From: Maritimibacter sp. | GTDB taxonomy: Bacteria; Pseudomonadota; Alphaproteobacteria; Rhodobacterales; Rhodobacteraceae | Assembly: GCA_017792445.1 (NCBI GenBank) | Contig: CP051232.1 | Location: 1,798,001-1,862,000, forward strand | Direction of reading: 5' to 3' | DNA length: 64,000 nt | Part shown: in pieces, positions 24,368-32,622 of the stretch | Layout of the letters: every line of letters begins with the position of its first letter | Position numbering within the stretch: position 1 is the first letter of the stretch | Notes under the pieces: generated by a model | The model's input: the letters and a program-made list of their open reading frames with translations, nothing else | Told to the model about the DNA's origin: nothing | Databases searched by the model: none | Program-made: the position numbers and the translations under genes

Positions 24368-26214
24368 ACAGGCAGGCGATACTTGGATGGTTCGCGGGAC
24401 TGATCGACGCCGAGCGTAATGCGAAGGGCGCTCCGCCCCGGACGCTGATGGCGTTCATGGGCTGGCTGTTGGAAGGCACGTGGAAGGCGATTGGCCTTGC
24501 CGCGATGGTCGCCGTGATCGCAGGGACGATGGAGGTGATGACCGCCGTCATCCTTGGCTCGGTCGTCGACGCCGCCGTGGCCGACTCGCCCGCCGGGTTC
24601 TTCGGCTCGAACCTGTGGTTGCTGCTGGGCGCACTGTGCTTCTTCGTGGTCCTGCGCCCCCTGATCTTCGGCGCGAACACCGCGCTGGCGTCGCTGACCA
24701 TCGGACCGAACATCAACAACCTCGTTCTGTCGCGCCTTCACAGGTACACGCTGGGCCAGTCGGTGACGTTCTTCGACAACGACTTTGCCGGTCGCATCGC
24801 CCAGAAACAGATGCAGACCGCGCGGGCCGTGACCGACGTCGTCACCGAAATGCTGGGCGCGGTGCTGTTCGGGCTTGCTTCGGTCGTGGGCTCTATCGTT
24901 CTGATGCTGTTCATCGGATGGCAGTTGGCGCTGCTGCTGCTTGTGTGGATGTGTGCCTATGCCGGGCTGATCCGCTATTTTCTGCCCCGCATCCGGGAAA
25001 AATCACGCGCCCGTGCGGCGGCGCGGGCGATGGTGTCGGGGCAGGTCGTCGACACGATCACCAACATCAAGACGGTGAAGCTGTTCGCGCATCAGTCGTT
25101 CGAGGATCGCGCGGCGCTGGAAGAGATGCGGCGGTTCCGGCTGGCGGCTTTCGGCTTCGGCACGGTGACCGCCAGCTTCCGTTTCATGCTGATGACGCTG
25201 TCGGGGCTGCTGCCGGTGTTGCTGGTCGGCGCCACGCTGGTTCTGTGGTCGAACGGGGCGGCGACAGCAGGCGAGATCACGGCGACCGGGGCGGTGGCGA
25301 TCCGGCTGGCGCAGATGACCGGCTGGATCAGCAACGCGATGCTGATGATGTACGCCCACGTCGGCGAGATCGAGGACGGCATGCACACGCTGACCCCGCC
25401 GCACGAACTGGCCGACGCGCCGGATGCCGTTGCAGTCGAGGGGCCCCCGGTCATCGAGTTCGACAACGTCGATTTCGCCTACGGGCGGCAGTCGGGCGGC
25501 GTGCAGGGCATCGATTTGACCGTGCATCAGGCCGAGAAGCTGGCCATCGTCGGTGCGTCGGGTGCCGGGAAGTCGACCCTCGTGGCCCTGCTGATGCGCC
25601 TTTATGATGCCGAGGCGGGCGCGGTTCGGGTCGGCGGCGCGGATGTTCGCGAGGTAACCCAAGAAAGTCTTCGCCAGCAGATCGGCATGGTCACGCAGGA
25701 AACCGCGATGTTCAATCGCTCGGCCCGCGACAACATCATGTACGGCCGGCCGGACGCGACCGAGGATGAAATGATCGCCGCCGCGAAACGCGCACGAGCG
25801 CATGATTTCATTCTCGAACTCGAGGATTTCAAAGGCCGCACCGGCTATGACGCGCACCTTGGGGAACGCGGCGTGAAGCTGTCCGGCGGACAGCGGCAGC
25901 GTATCGCTTTGGCCCGTGCGATCCTGAAGGACGCGCCGATCCTTGTGCTGGACGAGGCGACCTCTGCCTTGGACAGCGAGGTCGAGGCCGAGATTCAGGA
26001 AGCGCTGGACGAGGTAATGAAGGGCAAGACGGTGCTGGCCATTGCGCACCGTCTGTCGACCATCGCCCAGATGGACCGGATCGTGGTGCTGGACGCGGGC
26101 GAGATCGCCGAGAGTGGCACGCACCGCGAATTGCTGGAACATGAAGGCCTGTACGCGCGGTTCTGGAAGCGGCAGTCTGGCGGCTTCATGGGGTATTCAG
26201 AGGCCGCCGAGTGA
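24364..26214 (+). CDS. ABC exporter half-transporter B (MsbA/MDR-like)
   Basis: This 616-residue protein is the partner of the preceding gene. It has six predicted membrane helices, then an ATPase domain with Walker A GASGAGKST, signature LSGGQRQR, Walker B LVLDEATSALDSE and switch AIAHRLST. All catalytic residues look intact in both halves, unlike heterodimers in which one nucleotide site has decayed. Its stop overlaps the RNA methyltransferase start by four bases (GTGA). Confidence 0.93.
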   Translation: MNRQAILGWFAGLIDAERNAKGAPPRTLMAFMGWLLEGTWKAIGLAAMVAVIAGTMEVMTAVILGSVVDAAVADSPAGFFGSNLWLLLGALCFFVVLRPLIFGANTALASLTIGPNINNLVLSRLHRYTLGQSVTFFDNDFAGRIAQKQMQTARAVTDVVTEMLGAVLFGLASVVGSIVLMLFIGWQLALLLLVWMCAYAGLIRYFLPRIREKSRARAAARAMVSGQVVDTITNIKTVKLFAHQSFEDRAALEEMRRFRLAAFGFGTVTASFRFMLMTLSGLLPVLLVGATLVLWSNGAATAGEITATGAVAIRLAQMTGWISNAMLMMYAHVGEIEDGMHTLTPPHELADAPDAVAVEGPPVIEFDNVDFAYGRQSGGVQGIDLTVHQAEKLAIVGASGAGKSTLVALLMRLYDAEAGAVRVGGADVREVTQESLRQQIGMVTQETAMFNRSARDNIMYGRPDATEDEMIAAAKRARAHDFILELEDFKGRTGYDAHLGERGVKLSGGQRQRIALARAILKDAPILVLDEATSALDSEVEAEIQEALDEVMKGKTVLAIAHRLSTIAQMDRIVVLDAGEIAESGTHRELLEHEGLYARFWKRQSGGFMGYSEAAE

Positions 26215-27434
26215 CACTGACCATCGAACGACTTGGCCATCGCGGGGACGGCATCGCGCATGGCGACGGCGGCGCGCCCGTCTTCGTGCCGCTGACCCTG
26301 CCCGGCGAGGTGGTGGACGGCGCGGTCGAGGGCGGCCGTATGCCCGCGCCGCGGATCGTGACGCCGTCGGCGGACCGGGTGAAAGCGCCGTGCCGGCACT
26401 ACAAGGCCTGTGGCGGTTGCGCGTTGCAACATGCACGCGACGGGTTCGTCGAACAGTGGAAGGCGGGGCTGGTGACGTCGGCGCTTGCCGCGCACGGGAT
26501 CGAGGCGCCGGTGCTTGGCGTCGCGACCTCGCCTGCGCAATCGCGGCGGCGGGCGGTGTTGTCGGGACGGCGCACCAAGAAGGGCGCGCTGGTCGGCTTC
26601 CACGCGCGGGCGTCGGATACCATCGTCGAGGTGCCCGACTGCCAGCTGGTGCTGCCCGAGATCGCGGCGTTGCTTCCGATGCTGGAAAAGCTGACGCAGA
26701 CCGGAGCGTCGCGTCGGGGTGAGCTTTCCTTGACGGTGACATGGTCCGGCGCCGGGCCGGATATCTCTGTCACCGGCGGGCGCGAACTGGATGGGCCCTT
26801 TCGAATCGAACTGGCCGGTTTCGCGGAACAGCACGGGCTGGCGCGGCTAAGCTGGGATGGCGAGACCGTGGTAGAACGGCATCCTTCGGCGCAGTCTTTC
26901 GACGGAATAGAGACTGTTCCGCCTCCCGGCGCGTTCCTTCAGGCGACCCGGCATGGCGAGGCGTCGCTGCTGGCATCGCTGCGCGACGCGGTCGGCGGGG
27001 CGAAGAAGATCGCCGATCTGTTCGCGGGCTGCGGTACCTTCTCATTGCCGTTGGCGAAGACCGCCGAGGTGCATGCGGTCGAAAGCGGCGCCGACATGCT
27101 GAAGGCGCTGGATACGGCGTGGCGTCGCGGCGCCGGGCTGAAGCGGGTGACGACCGAGGCGCGCGACCTGTTCCGGCGGCCGCTGCTGCGCAGCGAGCTG
27201 GCGGGCTATGACGCGATCGTGATCGACCCGCCGCGCGCCGGGGCCGAGGCGCAGTCGGAAGAGATCGCCGCCAGTTCAGTGCCTGTGATCGGCGCGGTGT
27301 CGTGCAATCCGGTGACGTTCGCGCGCGATGCGGCGGTGCTGATCGCTGGCGGATACCGGCTGGAATGGCTGCGGGTCGTTGACCAGTTCCGCTGGTCCAC
27401 CCATGTCGAACTTGCCGCGCGGTTTGTCAGATAG
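26211..27434 (+). CDS. RNA m5U methyltransferase, RlmD/TrmA family
   Basis: This 407-residue protein has an N-terminal TRAM-like part (GDGIAHGDGGAPVFVPLTLPGEVV) and an iron-sulfur site with cysteines C61, C67, C70 and C144 (PCRHYKACGGCALQH and VPDCQ). The methylase fold follows with ADLFAGCGTFSLPLA, IDPPRAGA and the catalytic cysteine C365 in SCNPVTFARD. It methylates a uridine in rRNA or tRNA; which one cannot be told from sequence. GTG at 26211 overlaps the transporter stop. Its role beside the exporter is probably incidental. Confidence 0.92.
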   Translation: MTLTIERLGHRGDGIAHGDGGAPVFVPLTLPGEVVDGAVEGGRMPAPRIVTPSADRVKAPCRHYKACGGCALQHARDGFVEQWKAGLVTSALAAHGIEAPVLGVATSPAQSRRRAVLSGRRTKKGALVGFHARASDTIVEVPDCQLVLPEIAALLPMLEKLTQTGASRRGELSLTVTWSGAGPDISVTGGRELDGPFRIELAGFAEQHGLARLSWDGETVVERHPSAQSFDGIETVPPPGAFLQATRHGEASLLASLRDAVGGAKKIADLFAGCGTFSLPLAKTAEVHAVESGADMLKALDTAWRRGAGLKRVTTEARDLFRRPLLRSELAGYDAIVIDPPRAGAEAQSEEIAASSVPVIGAVSCNPVTFARDAAVLIAGGYRLEWLRVVDQFRWSTHVELAARFVR

Positions 27435-27468
27435 CATATCGCGGGCAGGGACAGGGCAAGAGGGTTCT

Positions 27469-28245
27469 ATGACGGTTCGGGAACGGCTGGCGGGCTGGCT
27501 CGCACGGGACGACGTGCGCAATTTCATTACCGGGGTGATCGTGTTCAACGCCATCATTCTGGGGCTCGAGACCTATGACCCGGTCATGGCCCGCATGGGC
27601 GGCCTGATCGTCGCGCTGGACCGGGCCTGTCTGGTGATTTTCGTCATCGAGCTTGCGCTGAAGATATTCGCCCACGGGCCACGGTTCTTCCGCAACGGCT
27701 GGAATCTGTTCGATTTCGTGATCGTCGGCATCTCGCTGGTGCCGGGCGCGCAGACACTGTCTGTGCTTCGCGCGCTGCGAATTCTGCGGGTGCTGCGCGT
27801 GGTGTCCGGCGTGCCGCGTCTGCGGCGGGTGATCGAAGGCTTCCTGACCGCGCTGCCGGGCATGGCTTCGGTCTTTTTCCTGATGGGCCTGATCTTTTAC
27901 ATCGGCGCGGTGATGTCGACGAAGCTGTTCGGCGACGCCTTCCCCGAGTGGTTCGGAACGCTGGGCCGGTCGGGCTATTCGCTGTTCCAGATCATGACGC
28001 TGGAAAGCTGGTCGATGGGCATCGTGCGTCCGGTGATGGAAGTCTATCCGCAGGCGTGGCTGTTTTTCGTGCCATTCATCATCGTGACCACCTTCGCCGT
28101 GGCGAACCTGATCGTCGGTCTGATCGTGAACTCGATGCAGGACGCCCACCACGAAGAGGATCAGGCAGCCACGGGCAGCTATCGCGACGAGGTGCTGGCG
28201 CGGCTGACGGCGATCGAAAAGCGGCTAAGCGATCGGGACAGCTGA
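27469..28245 (+). CDS. Bacterial voltage-gated sodium channel (BacNav, single-domain)
   Basis: This 258-residue protein is a six-helix channel subunit. Segment S4 (about residues 98-120) carries gating arginines R101, R104, R107 and R110 at three-residue intervals in VLRALRILRVLRVV. The pore has the selectivity filter TLESWS at 177-182 (FQIMTLESWSMGI), the sodium-channel form known from NaChBac, NavRosD and NavSp1. S6 spans about 198-222. A soluble tail (240-256) could form the known C-terminal coiled-coil tetramer. The start ATG at 27469 is chosen because it follows AGGG and gives the family's short N-terminus. Four subunits form the channel in the inner membrane. Confidence 0.93.
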   Translation: MTVRERLAGWLARDDVRNFITGVIVFNAIILGLETYDPVMARMGGLIVALDRACLVIFVIELALKIFAHGPRFFRNGWNLFDFVIVGISLVPGAQTLSVLRALRILRVLRVVSGVPRLRRVIEGFLTALPGMASVFFLMGLIFYIGAVMSTKLFGDAFPEWFGTLGRSGYSLFQIMTLESWSMGIVRPVMEVYPQAWLFFVPFIIVTTFAVANLIVGLIVNSMQDAHHEEDQAATGSYRDEVLARLTAIEKRLSDRDS

Positions 28246-28311
28246 TACTGCGCTATTTTCCGGTGTTTGAATTCTTGGTATCTTAACCAAAAAACACCAA
28301 GAGGCAGTATC

Positions 28312-28803
28312 ATGAGAAACACCCGCGTCGTATTGGCGCTTTGTGTCCTGTTGGCGCTGGGCGCCTGTTCAAAGTTCCGGACCTACAACGGTCCGGAGGT
28401 TACGCGAATCGTTGTCCACAAGGGCGAGCGGAAGATGTACCTGCTGCACTATAATTCGGTGCTGGCGGCGCATGACATCGATCTGGGGTTCGCCCCCGCC
28501 GGGCACAAGCAGTTCGAGGGCGATGGCAAGACGCCCGAGGGACGGTACTATATCAACCGCCGCAACCCCGACAGCAAGTTTCACCTCTCGCTTGGGATCT
28601 CGTATCCGAACGTCGATGACGTGGCATTCGCCGCGAAGAACGGGCGCAGTCCGGGCGGTGATATCTTCATTCATGGCGAGGTGAACCGCGACCAGCGCAA
28701 GAACCTCGACTGGACGGCGGGCTGCATCGCCGTGAAGAAGCGCGAGATGGAAAAGATCTATGCGATGGTCCGCGATGGGACCGTGATCGACATCTATCCC
28801 TGA
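28312..28803 (+). CDS. Lipoprotein with L,D-transpeptidase (YkuD) fold
   Basis: This 163-residue protein has a lipoprotein signal ending LALGAC (cysteine near residue 19). The YkuD-like domain runs from about residue 33, with GKTPEGRYYINRRN, HGEVNRDQ and the catalytic-type cysteine in TAGCIAVKKREM. True L,D-transpeptidases carry S-x-G-C-x-R here; this has A-G-C with no arginine two residues later, so it may use another substrate or be inactive. It likely acts on peptidoglycan in the periplasm. AGAGG precedes the ATG. It lies 66 bases after the channel gene and ends at a strong terminator. Confidence 0.85.
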   Translation: MRNTRVVLALCVLLALGACSKFRTYNGPEVTRIVVHKGERKMYLLHYNSVLAAHDIDLGFAPAGHKQFEGDGKTPEGRYYINRRNPDSKFHLSLGISYPNVDDVAFAAKNGRSPGGDIFIHGEVNRDQRKNLDWTAGCIAVKKREMEKIYAMVRDGTVIDIYP

Positions 28804-28824
28804 CACAGGGACTGAATTCGCATG

Positions 28825-28858
28825 AAAAAGCCCGGCTGCGGTTGCGGCCGGGCTTTTT
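28825..28858. terminator. Bidirectional rho-independent terminator
   Basis: AAAAAGCCCGGC pairs with GCCGGGCTTTTT across a ten-base loop, with A and T runs on both sides. It lies between the convergent transpeptidase-like gene (ends 28803) and the CAP lipoprotein (ends 28862), so it serves both. Confidence 0.93.
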
Positions 28859-28861
28859 GGT

Positions 28862-29464
28862 TCAGACGCCGGGCGCTTCGGTTGTCGGCACCGGCACGGT
28901 CGGGACTGCCGACGGCGGGGCCGTGTTGGCGCGGGGCGCGGGAGACAGCACCGACAGGACCGGCCCGCCACCCACGACGAGGGTGTACCAGATCTTGCCG
29001 TTCCCATCCTGCTGGAAGGCAAAGCCCATATCCTCGCCCTCGGGTGCCATGATGGTGCCGCGCGTCAGCGGATCCTGCATCCAGGCGGCCAGCGTTTCGG
29101 TCTCGGTCTCGTAAGTCTCCGAGATGTTCTCGCCCAGCATGCGCTTGTTGTAGCCCGCGTCGACCACGCGCTCGACCGGCGACGATCCGTCGGCGCCAAA
29201 GTGCCACGGCCGGTTCTGGCGCGACATGTCACGCGAATGTGTAAGCGCGGCGGCGTTCAGTGACGCGTCAAGCTGCAAGGGACGCAGCCCGCTGGCCGTC
29301 CGAAGCGCGTTGACCGAATCGAGCATGCTTAGCTGAACAGAGCCCTGATTGCCGTTGGAGAGACGATAAATCCTTTCACCGCTCGAGTTTGTTTCGATGG
29401 CAGGCGCGCCACACGCGGCCAGCAGAACCACGCACGCCAGCAGTGAAAGAATTGGACGGATCAT
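28862..29464 (-). CDS. CAP-domain lipoprotein (SCP/PR-1 family)
   Basis: This 200-residue protein has a lipoprotein signal ending LLAAC and a CAP domain: VNALRTASGLRPLQLDASLN, AALTHSRDMSRQNRPWHFG, and AGYNKRMLGENISE, the standard CAP motifs with H and E residues. The C-terminal tail is rich in proline and threonine (PTVPVPTTEAPGV), a possible flexible anchor. CAP proteins in bacteria are exported and of mostly unknown role. The ATG at 29464 has AGGGG upstream; an earlier in-frame ATG at 29497 would spoil the signal peptide. It is divergent from the TAT-exported transpeptidase-like gene. Confidence 0.88.
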   Translation of the reverse strand: MIRPILSLLACVVLLAACGAPAIETNSSGERIYRLSNGNQGSVQLSMLDSVNALRTASGLRPLQLDASLNAAALTHSRDMSRQNRPWHFGADGSSPVERVVDAGYNKRMLGENISETYETETETLAAWMQDPLTRGTIMAPEGEDMGFAFQQDGNGKIWYTLVVGGGPVLSVLSPAPRANTAPPSAVPTVPVPTTEAPGV

Positions 29465-29628
29465 TGTCAGCACCCCTAGAATTGGTACACGAACCACCTA
29501 GCTCGCCCCCTCGGAGTGTTCAAATCGAACCCTCGCGTCAAGGCGTGCTTACGCTCGTTAGAATTGCGACTGCGGCTTTGTAGCCATATGATGCAGCCGC
29601 AGCAACATACATGCATTGGAGATGCGGC

Positions 29629-30228
29629 ATGGCATCCAAAACGAATCGCACTCTCGATCGCCGTCTGTTTCTCGGCACCGGCGCGGCCGCGCTGACCGGA
29701 CTTGCCGCGCCGGCGATCGCGCAAAGCACGACCGAGTACGAGACCTCGGTCAGCACCGCCAGCAGCCGGAACATCTCGGTCTTCCGCGCGCTCGACTGGC
29801 GCCCCTATTTCAGCAACACGCGCAACGGCGCGATGCTTGTGGATACCAAGTCCCGCGCTCTGCACTACTGGTCCGAGGATCAGTCGGTCTACAAGCTGTA
29901 CCCGACCTCGGTGCCGATCAGCGACGAGCTGACCCGGCTGGGCCGTACCAGCGTTGTGCAGAAGGTGGTAAACCCGACGTGGCGGCCGACGCCCAACATG
30001 CGCAAGCGCAATCCGGAATGGCCGGCGGTGGTCGAAGGTGGCGCGCCGGACAATCCGCTTGGGCCGTTCGCTCTGTATCTGTCATGGACATACTACCGAA
30101 TCCATGGCACCCACGACACGAGGAAGATCGGCCGGAGATCGTCCAACGGATGCATCGGCCTGTACAACGAGCATATCCGCGAGCTGTTCGGGCTGGCCAA
30201 AGTCGGCTCCCAAGTGTTGCTTATTTGA
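29629..30228 (+). CDS. TAT-exported L,D-transpeptidase (ErfK/YbiS/YcfS/YnhG) family protein
   Basis: This 199-residue protein has a twin-arginine type signal (TLDRRLFLGTGAAALTGLAAPAIA, cleavage after AIA). The YkuD domain carries NPLGPFALYLSWTYYRIHGTHD and SSNGCIGLYNEHI with the catalytic cysteine; the canonical motif SHGCIRM has arginine two residues after the cysteine, but here that place is glycine. The histidine HGT is present. It would cross-link or edit peptidoglycan in the periplasm. GGAG precedes the ATG. It is the second protein of this fold within 2 kb, divergent from a CAP lipoprotein. Confidence 0.88.
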   Translation: MASKTNRTLDRRLFLGTGAAALTGLAAPAIAQSTTEYETSVSTASSRNISVFRALDWRPYFSNTRNGAMLVDTKSRALHYWSEDQSVYKLYPTSVPISDELTRLGRTSVVQKVVNPTWRPTPNMRKRNPEWPAVVEGGAPDNPLGPFALYLSWTYYRIHGTHDTRKIGRRSSNGCIGLYNEHIRELFGLAKVGSQVLLI

Positions 30229-30279
30229 CGATACGACAGGGCTTCGCGCCAAGGCGCGGCGCTATGGATTTGCCTTGCT

Positions 30280-30295
30280 TAACCATTGGTGGTTA
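30280..30295. promoter_or_regulatory. Inverted repeat in the leader of the 63-residue peptide gene
   Basis: TAACCA-TTGG-TGGTTA lies 77 bases upstream of the next ATG. It is a perfect 6-base-arm inverted repeat in an otherwise AT-richer stretch. The left arm with its preceding base (TTAACCAT) resembles a CtrA half-site, but the TTAA-N7-TTAA spacing is not met, so I call it only a candidate regulatory palindrome. Confidence 0.35.
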
Positions 30296-30371
30296 GACGG
30301 AAATGCGGGGTACAGTCTACGTTCCACGTGTATCCAATCGTAGCCAGATCCAAATCCTGGAGGATTTTGAA

Positions 30372-30563
30372 ATGAAAAAAGTCGCACTCGCCGCTGCATT
30401 CGCAGTCGCCGCGTCGTCCGCTTTCGCCGGTTCCTACGGCGAAGTCGTGATCGTCGAGCCCGAAATCGTTGTCGAAGAAGCTGCTTCGTCCTCGAACGCC
30501 GGCCTGCTCGTTCCGCTGATGGCTCTGCTGATCATCGCGGCTGCCGTTTCTTCGGCCGACTAA
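30372..30563 (+). CDS. Small exported membrane peptide, unknown function
   Basis: This 63-residue protein starts MKKVALAAAFAVAASSAFAG (a strong Sec signal peptide, cleavage at AFA-G). It then has an acidic valine-rich stretch (VVIVEPEIVVEEAASSS) and a hydrophobic C-terminal helix (NAGLLVPLMALLIIAAAVSS). The mature form would be about 43 residues with one membrane span. The ATG follows GGAGG at good distance, and a textbook terminator follows. The layout (own leader, strong site, strong terminator) suggests high expression. I recognise no family name. Confidence 0.85.
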   Translation: MKKVALAAAFAVAASSAFAGSYGEVVIVEPEIVVEEAASSSNAGLLVPLMALLIIAAAVSSAD

Positions 30564-30586
30564 TAGATACCGTCTTGTACGGTTTC

Positions 30587-30618
30587 AAAAAGGCGGTGGG
30601 TTTCCACCGCCTTTTTTA
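30587..30618. terminator. Rho-independent terminator after the 63-residue peptide gene
   Basis: AGGCGGTGG pairs with CCACCGCCT across a four-base GTTT loop, with AAAA before and TTTTTTATT after. It lies 24 bases after the peptide stop and seven bases before the convergent hemH stop, so it may work both ways. Confidence 0.93.
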
Positions 30619-30624
30619 TTGGGC

Positions 30625-31689
30625 TCAGCCGACCCAGCCGCCAAGGTTCTCGGCGATGATGTTCGACAGCGCCTCGATATGGGCCGCGTCGTCGTTCAGG
30701 CAGGGGATGTAGGTAAAGCTTTCGCCGCCCGCGTGCTCAAAGCTTTCGCGGATCTCCTCGTTGATCTCTTCCAGCGTCTCGATGCAGTCGGCCGAGAAGG
30801 CGGGCGCGATCACCGCGATCCGCTTTTTTCCGGCCTCGGCCAGCCGCGCGACCTGTTCCACGGTATAGGGCTGTAGCCATTCCTCGGGGCCGAATCTGGA
30901 CTGGAAGGTCGTGATCGCCTTGTCCTTGTCCCAGCCCAGCTTCTCGCGCAGCAGGCGCGTCGTCTTCTGGCACTGACAGTGGTAGGGGTCGCCTTCCTCG
31001 GTCAGATAGCGCAGCGGCAGGCCGTGGTAGGATGCGACCAGAACGTCAGGTTCATGATCCAGCGCGGCATAGGCCCGTTCGACCGAACCGGCGAGCGCGG
31101 CGATGTAATCCGGGCGGTCGAAATACGGCGGCACGGTGCGCGAGGCGGGCTGCCATTTCTCTTTCATCAGCGCCCGGAAGAACTGGTCGTTCGCGGTTGC
31201 GGTCGTGGCGCCGGCGTATTGCGGATAAAGCGGGAAAAACAGGATGCGGCGGCAGCCCTGTTCCAGCAGCGCTTTCAGCCGCGATTCGGTCGACGGGTTG
31301 CCGTAGCGCATGCAGTAATCGACCACGACGTTGTCACCGAACCGCGCCTTCATCGCGGCAGTGATCCCCGCCGCCTGCTGCTTGGTGATCGTCATCAGTG
31401 GGCTTTCGCCCGCGTCTTCGTTCCAGATCGTCTTGTACGCCGCGCCCGAGGTGAAGGGCCGTTTGCCAAGCACAACCGTCTGCAGGATCGGCTGCCATTT
31501 CCACTTGGGATAGTCGATGACCCGCTGGTCCGACAGGAATTCGTTCAGGTACCGGCGCATCGACCAATAATCATAGCCGTCCGGTGTGCCGAGGTTGGCC
31601 AGCAGCACACCCACCTTTTCCGGCACGATGGCGGGGTGATCAGAGGGCGCATGTTCCGGGCGCACAGCGCCGAAGGTGTCGTCTTTCAT
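30625..31689 (-). CDS. hemH: Ferrochelatase
   Basis: This 354-residue enzyme inserts ferrous iron into protoporphyrin IX, the last step of heme synthesis. Motifs are VLLANLGTPDGYDY at the start, GESPLMTITKQQA, FFPLYPQYAGATTAT and VASYHGLPLRYL, where the histidine is the metal/porphyrin contact. It also has C in HCQCQKTT and CIETLEEI as in typical bacterial HemH. It is 53 bases downstream of a methyltransferase-like gene on the same strand, and convergent with the small peptide gene. Confidence 0.96.
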   Translation of the reverse strand: MKDDTFGAVRPEHAPSDHPAIVPEKVGVLLANLGTPDGYDYWSMRRYLNEFLSDQRVIDYPKWKWQPILQTVVLGKRPFTSGAAYKTIWNEDAGESPLMTITKQQAAGITAAMKARFGDNVVVDYCMRYGNPSTESRLKALLEQGCRRILFFPLYPQYAGATTATANDQFFRALMKEKWQPASRTVPPYFDRPDYIAALAGSVERAYAALDHEPDVLVASYHGLPLRYLTEEGDPYHCQCQKTTRLLREKLGWDKDKAITTFQSRFGPEEWLQPYTVEQVARLAEAGKKRIAVIAPAFSADCIETLEEINEEIRESFEHAGGESFTYIPCLNDDAAHIEALSNIIAENLGGWVG

Positions 31690-31742
31690 CGTCCCGTTTC
31701 CCTTGTTCTTTCCCCCGGCAGATAGAGACGGGGGCCGTCAGG

Positions 31743-32582
31743 TCAATTGCGCCGCGGCGTCGCAGGATCGTCCAGCGTCTGTTCGGTCGTGTCCAGCGCG
31801 TCGGCCAGGCGCTGGGCGGCCGATCCCGGACGCAACGGCTGTGGCTGGCTGGCATCGGGCGCCCAGCCGGTCAGGAAGATCGTCTCGAACGTCGCGGGGA
31901 TGCGGCCATCTTCGTCTGCATAGGCCTCGGCATAGCGGCGGGCCGCGTCCAGCAGCACGGCGCGACGGGTAAAGCCGCGCGGGCGGGCCTGCATCGCGTT
32001 CGCCTCGCCCATCGCGCGGAGATCCAGCATCAGCCGCAGCGGGTCGGCATAGGTGACGGTGCGGGTCATGTTGTCGGCGACGGGCAAGGCGAAGCCCGCG
32101 CGCTGCATCAATGCGCCGACATCGCGGATTTCCCCCATTGGAAGCACGCGAGGCGACAGGCCGCCGGTCACCTCGGCCTCGGCCTCGGCCAGCGCGGCGC
32201 GCAACTCGTGCAGGGTCCGGCCGCCGAACAGCGCGCCAAGGAACAGGCCGTCGGGCTTCAGCGCGCGGCGGGCCTGAACAAGCTGGCCAACCGGATCATT
32301 CGCCCAGTGTAGAGACAGGGAATGGATCACGAGGTCATGCGCGCCTTCGTCCAGCGCCAGCACCTCGTCATCGGCGATAACCTTCGCGCCGGGCAGGCGG
32401 GCGCGCCAGAGATCGGGCCACGGCGTGACGACGGCCGGCGCCGTAAACGCCCTGTTAACCAGTTCCAGCCTTTCCTGAATGTCGTCCGCCGCGTCCTCTT
32501 GCAGGAACAGCGCGGGCTCGCCGGTGGCGGCCCTTCGGCGGGCGCGGGTCAGTGCGGATCGGTCTGTCAGCTCGGTGGTCAT
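31743..32582 (-). CDS. Methyltransferase-like protein of the NDUFAF5/BioC type, degenerate SAM site
   Basis: This 279-residue protein matches the BioC/NDUFAF5 fold in its central and C-terminal parts: HDLVIHSLSLHWANDPVGQLVQ (typical of NDUFAF5), RRALKPDGLFLGALFGG and GGLSPRVLPMGEIRDVGALMQRAGFALPVADNM. The glycine-rich SAM-binding motif expected about 40-60 residues earlier is absent; that region reads NRAFTAPAVVTPWPDLW. Human NDUFAF5 hydroxylates an arginine of complex I rather than methylating. I infer a complex I assembly role or a non-catalytic protein. GAGGGG precedes the ATG. It is transcribed first and hemH follows. Confidence 0.8.
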   Translation of the reverse strand: MTTELTDRSALTRARRRAATGEPALFLQEDAADDIQERLELVNRAFTAPAVVTPWPDLWRARLPGAKVIADDEVLALDEGAHDLVIHSLSLHWANDPVGQLVQARRALKPDGLFLGALFGGRTLHELRAALAEAEAEVTGGLSPRVLPMGEIRDVGALMQRAGFALPVADNMTRTVTYADPLRLMLDLRAMGEANAMQARPRGFTRRAVLLDAARRYAEAYADEDGRIPATFETIFLTGWAPDASQPQPLRPGSAAQRLADALDTTEQTLDDPATPRRN

Positions 32583-32622
32583 GCAGGCCCCTCGGGTCAG
32601 GCCGCCTATCTAGGAGTGTGCC

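Noticed and set aside
29465-29628. Small gene in the gap between the CAP and transpeptidase-like genes
   Set aside because: Short frames lack ribosome sites and homology; the gap reads as a divergent promoter region.
30279-30295. CtrA binding site (TTAA-N7-TTAA) before the small peptide gene
   Set aside because: Only one half-site TTAACCAT fits; the spacing to the second TTAG is wrong. Kept only as an inverted repeat.
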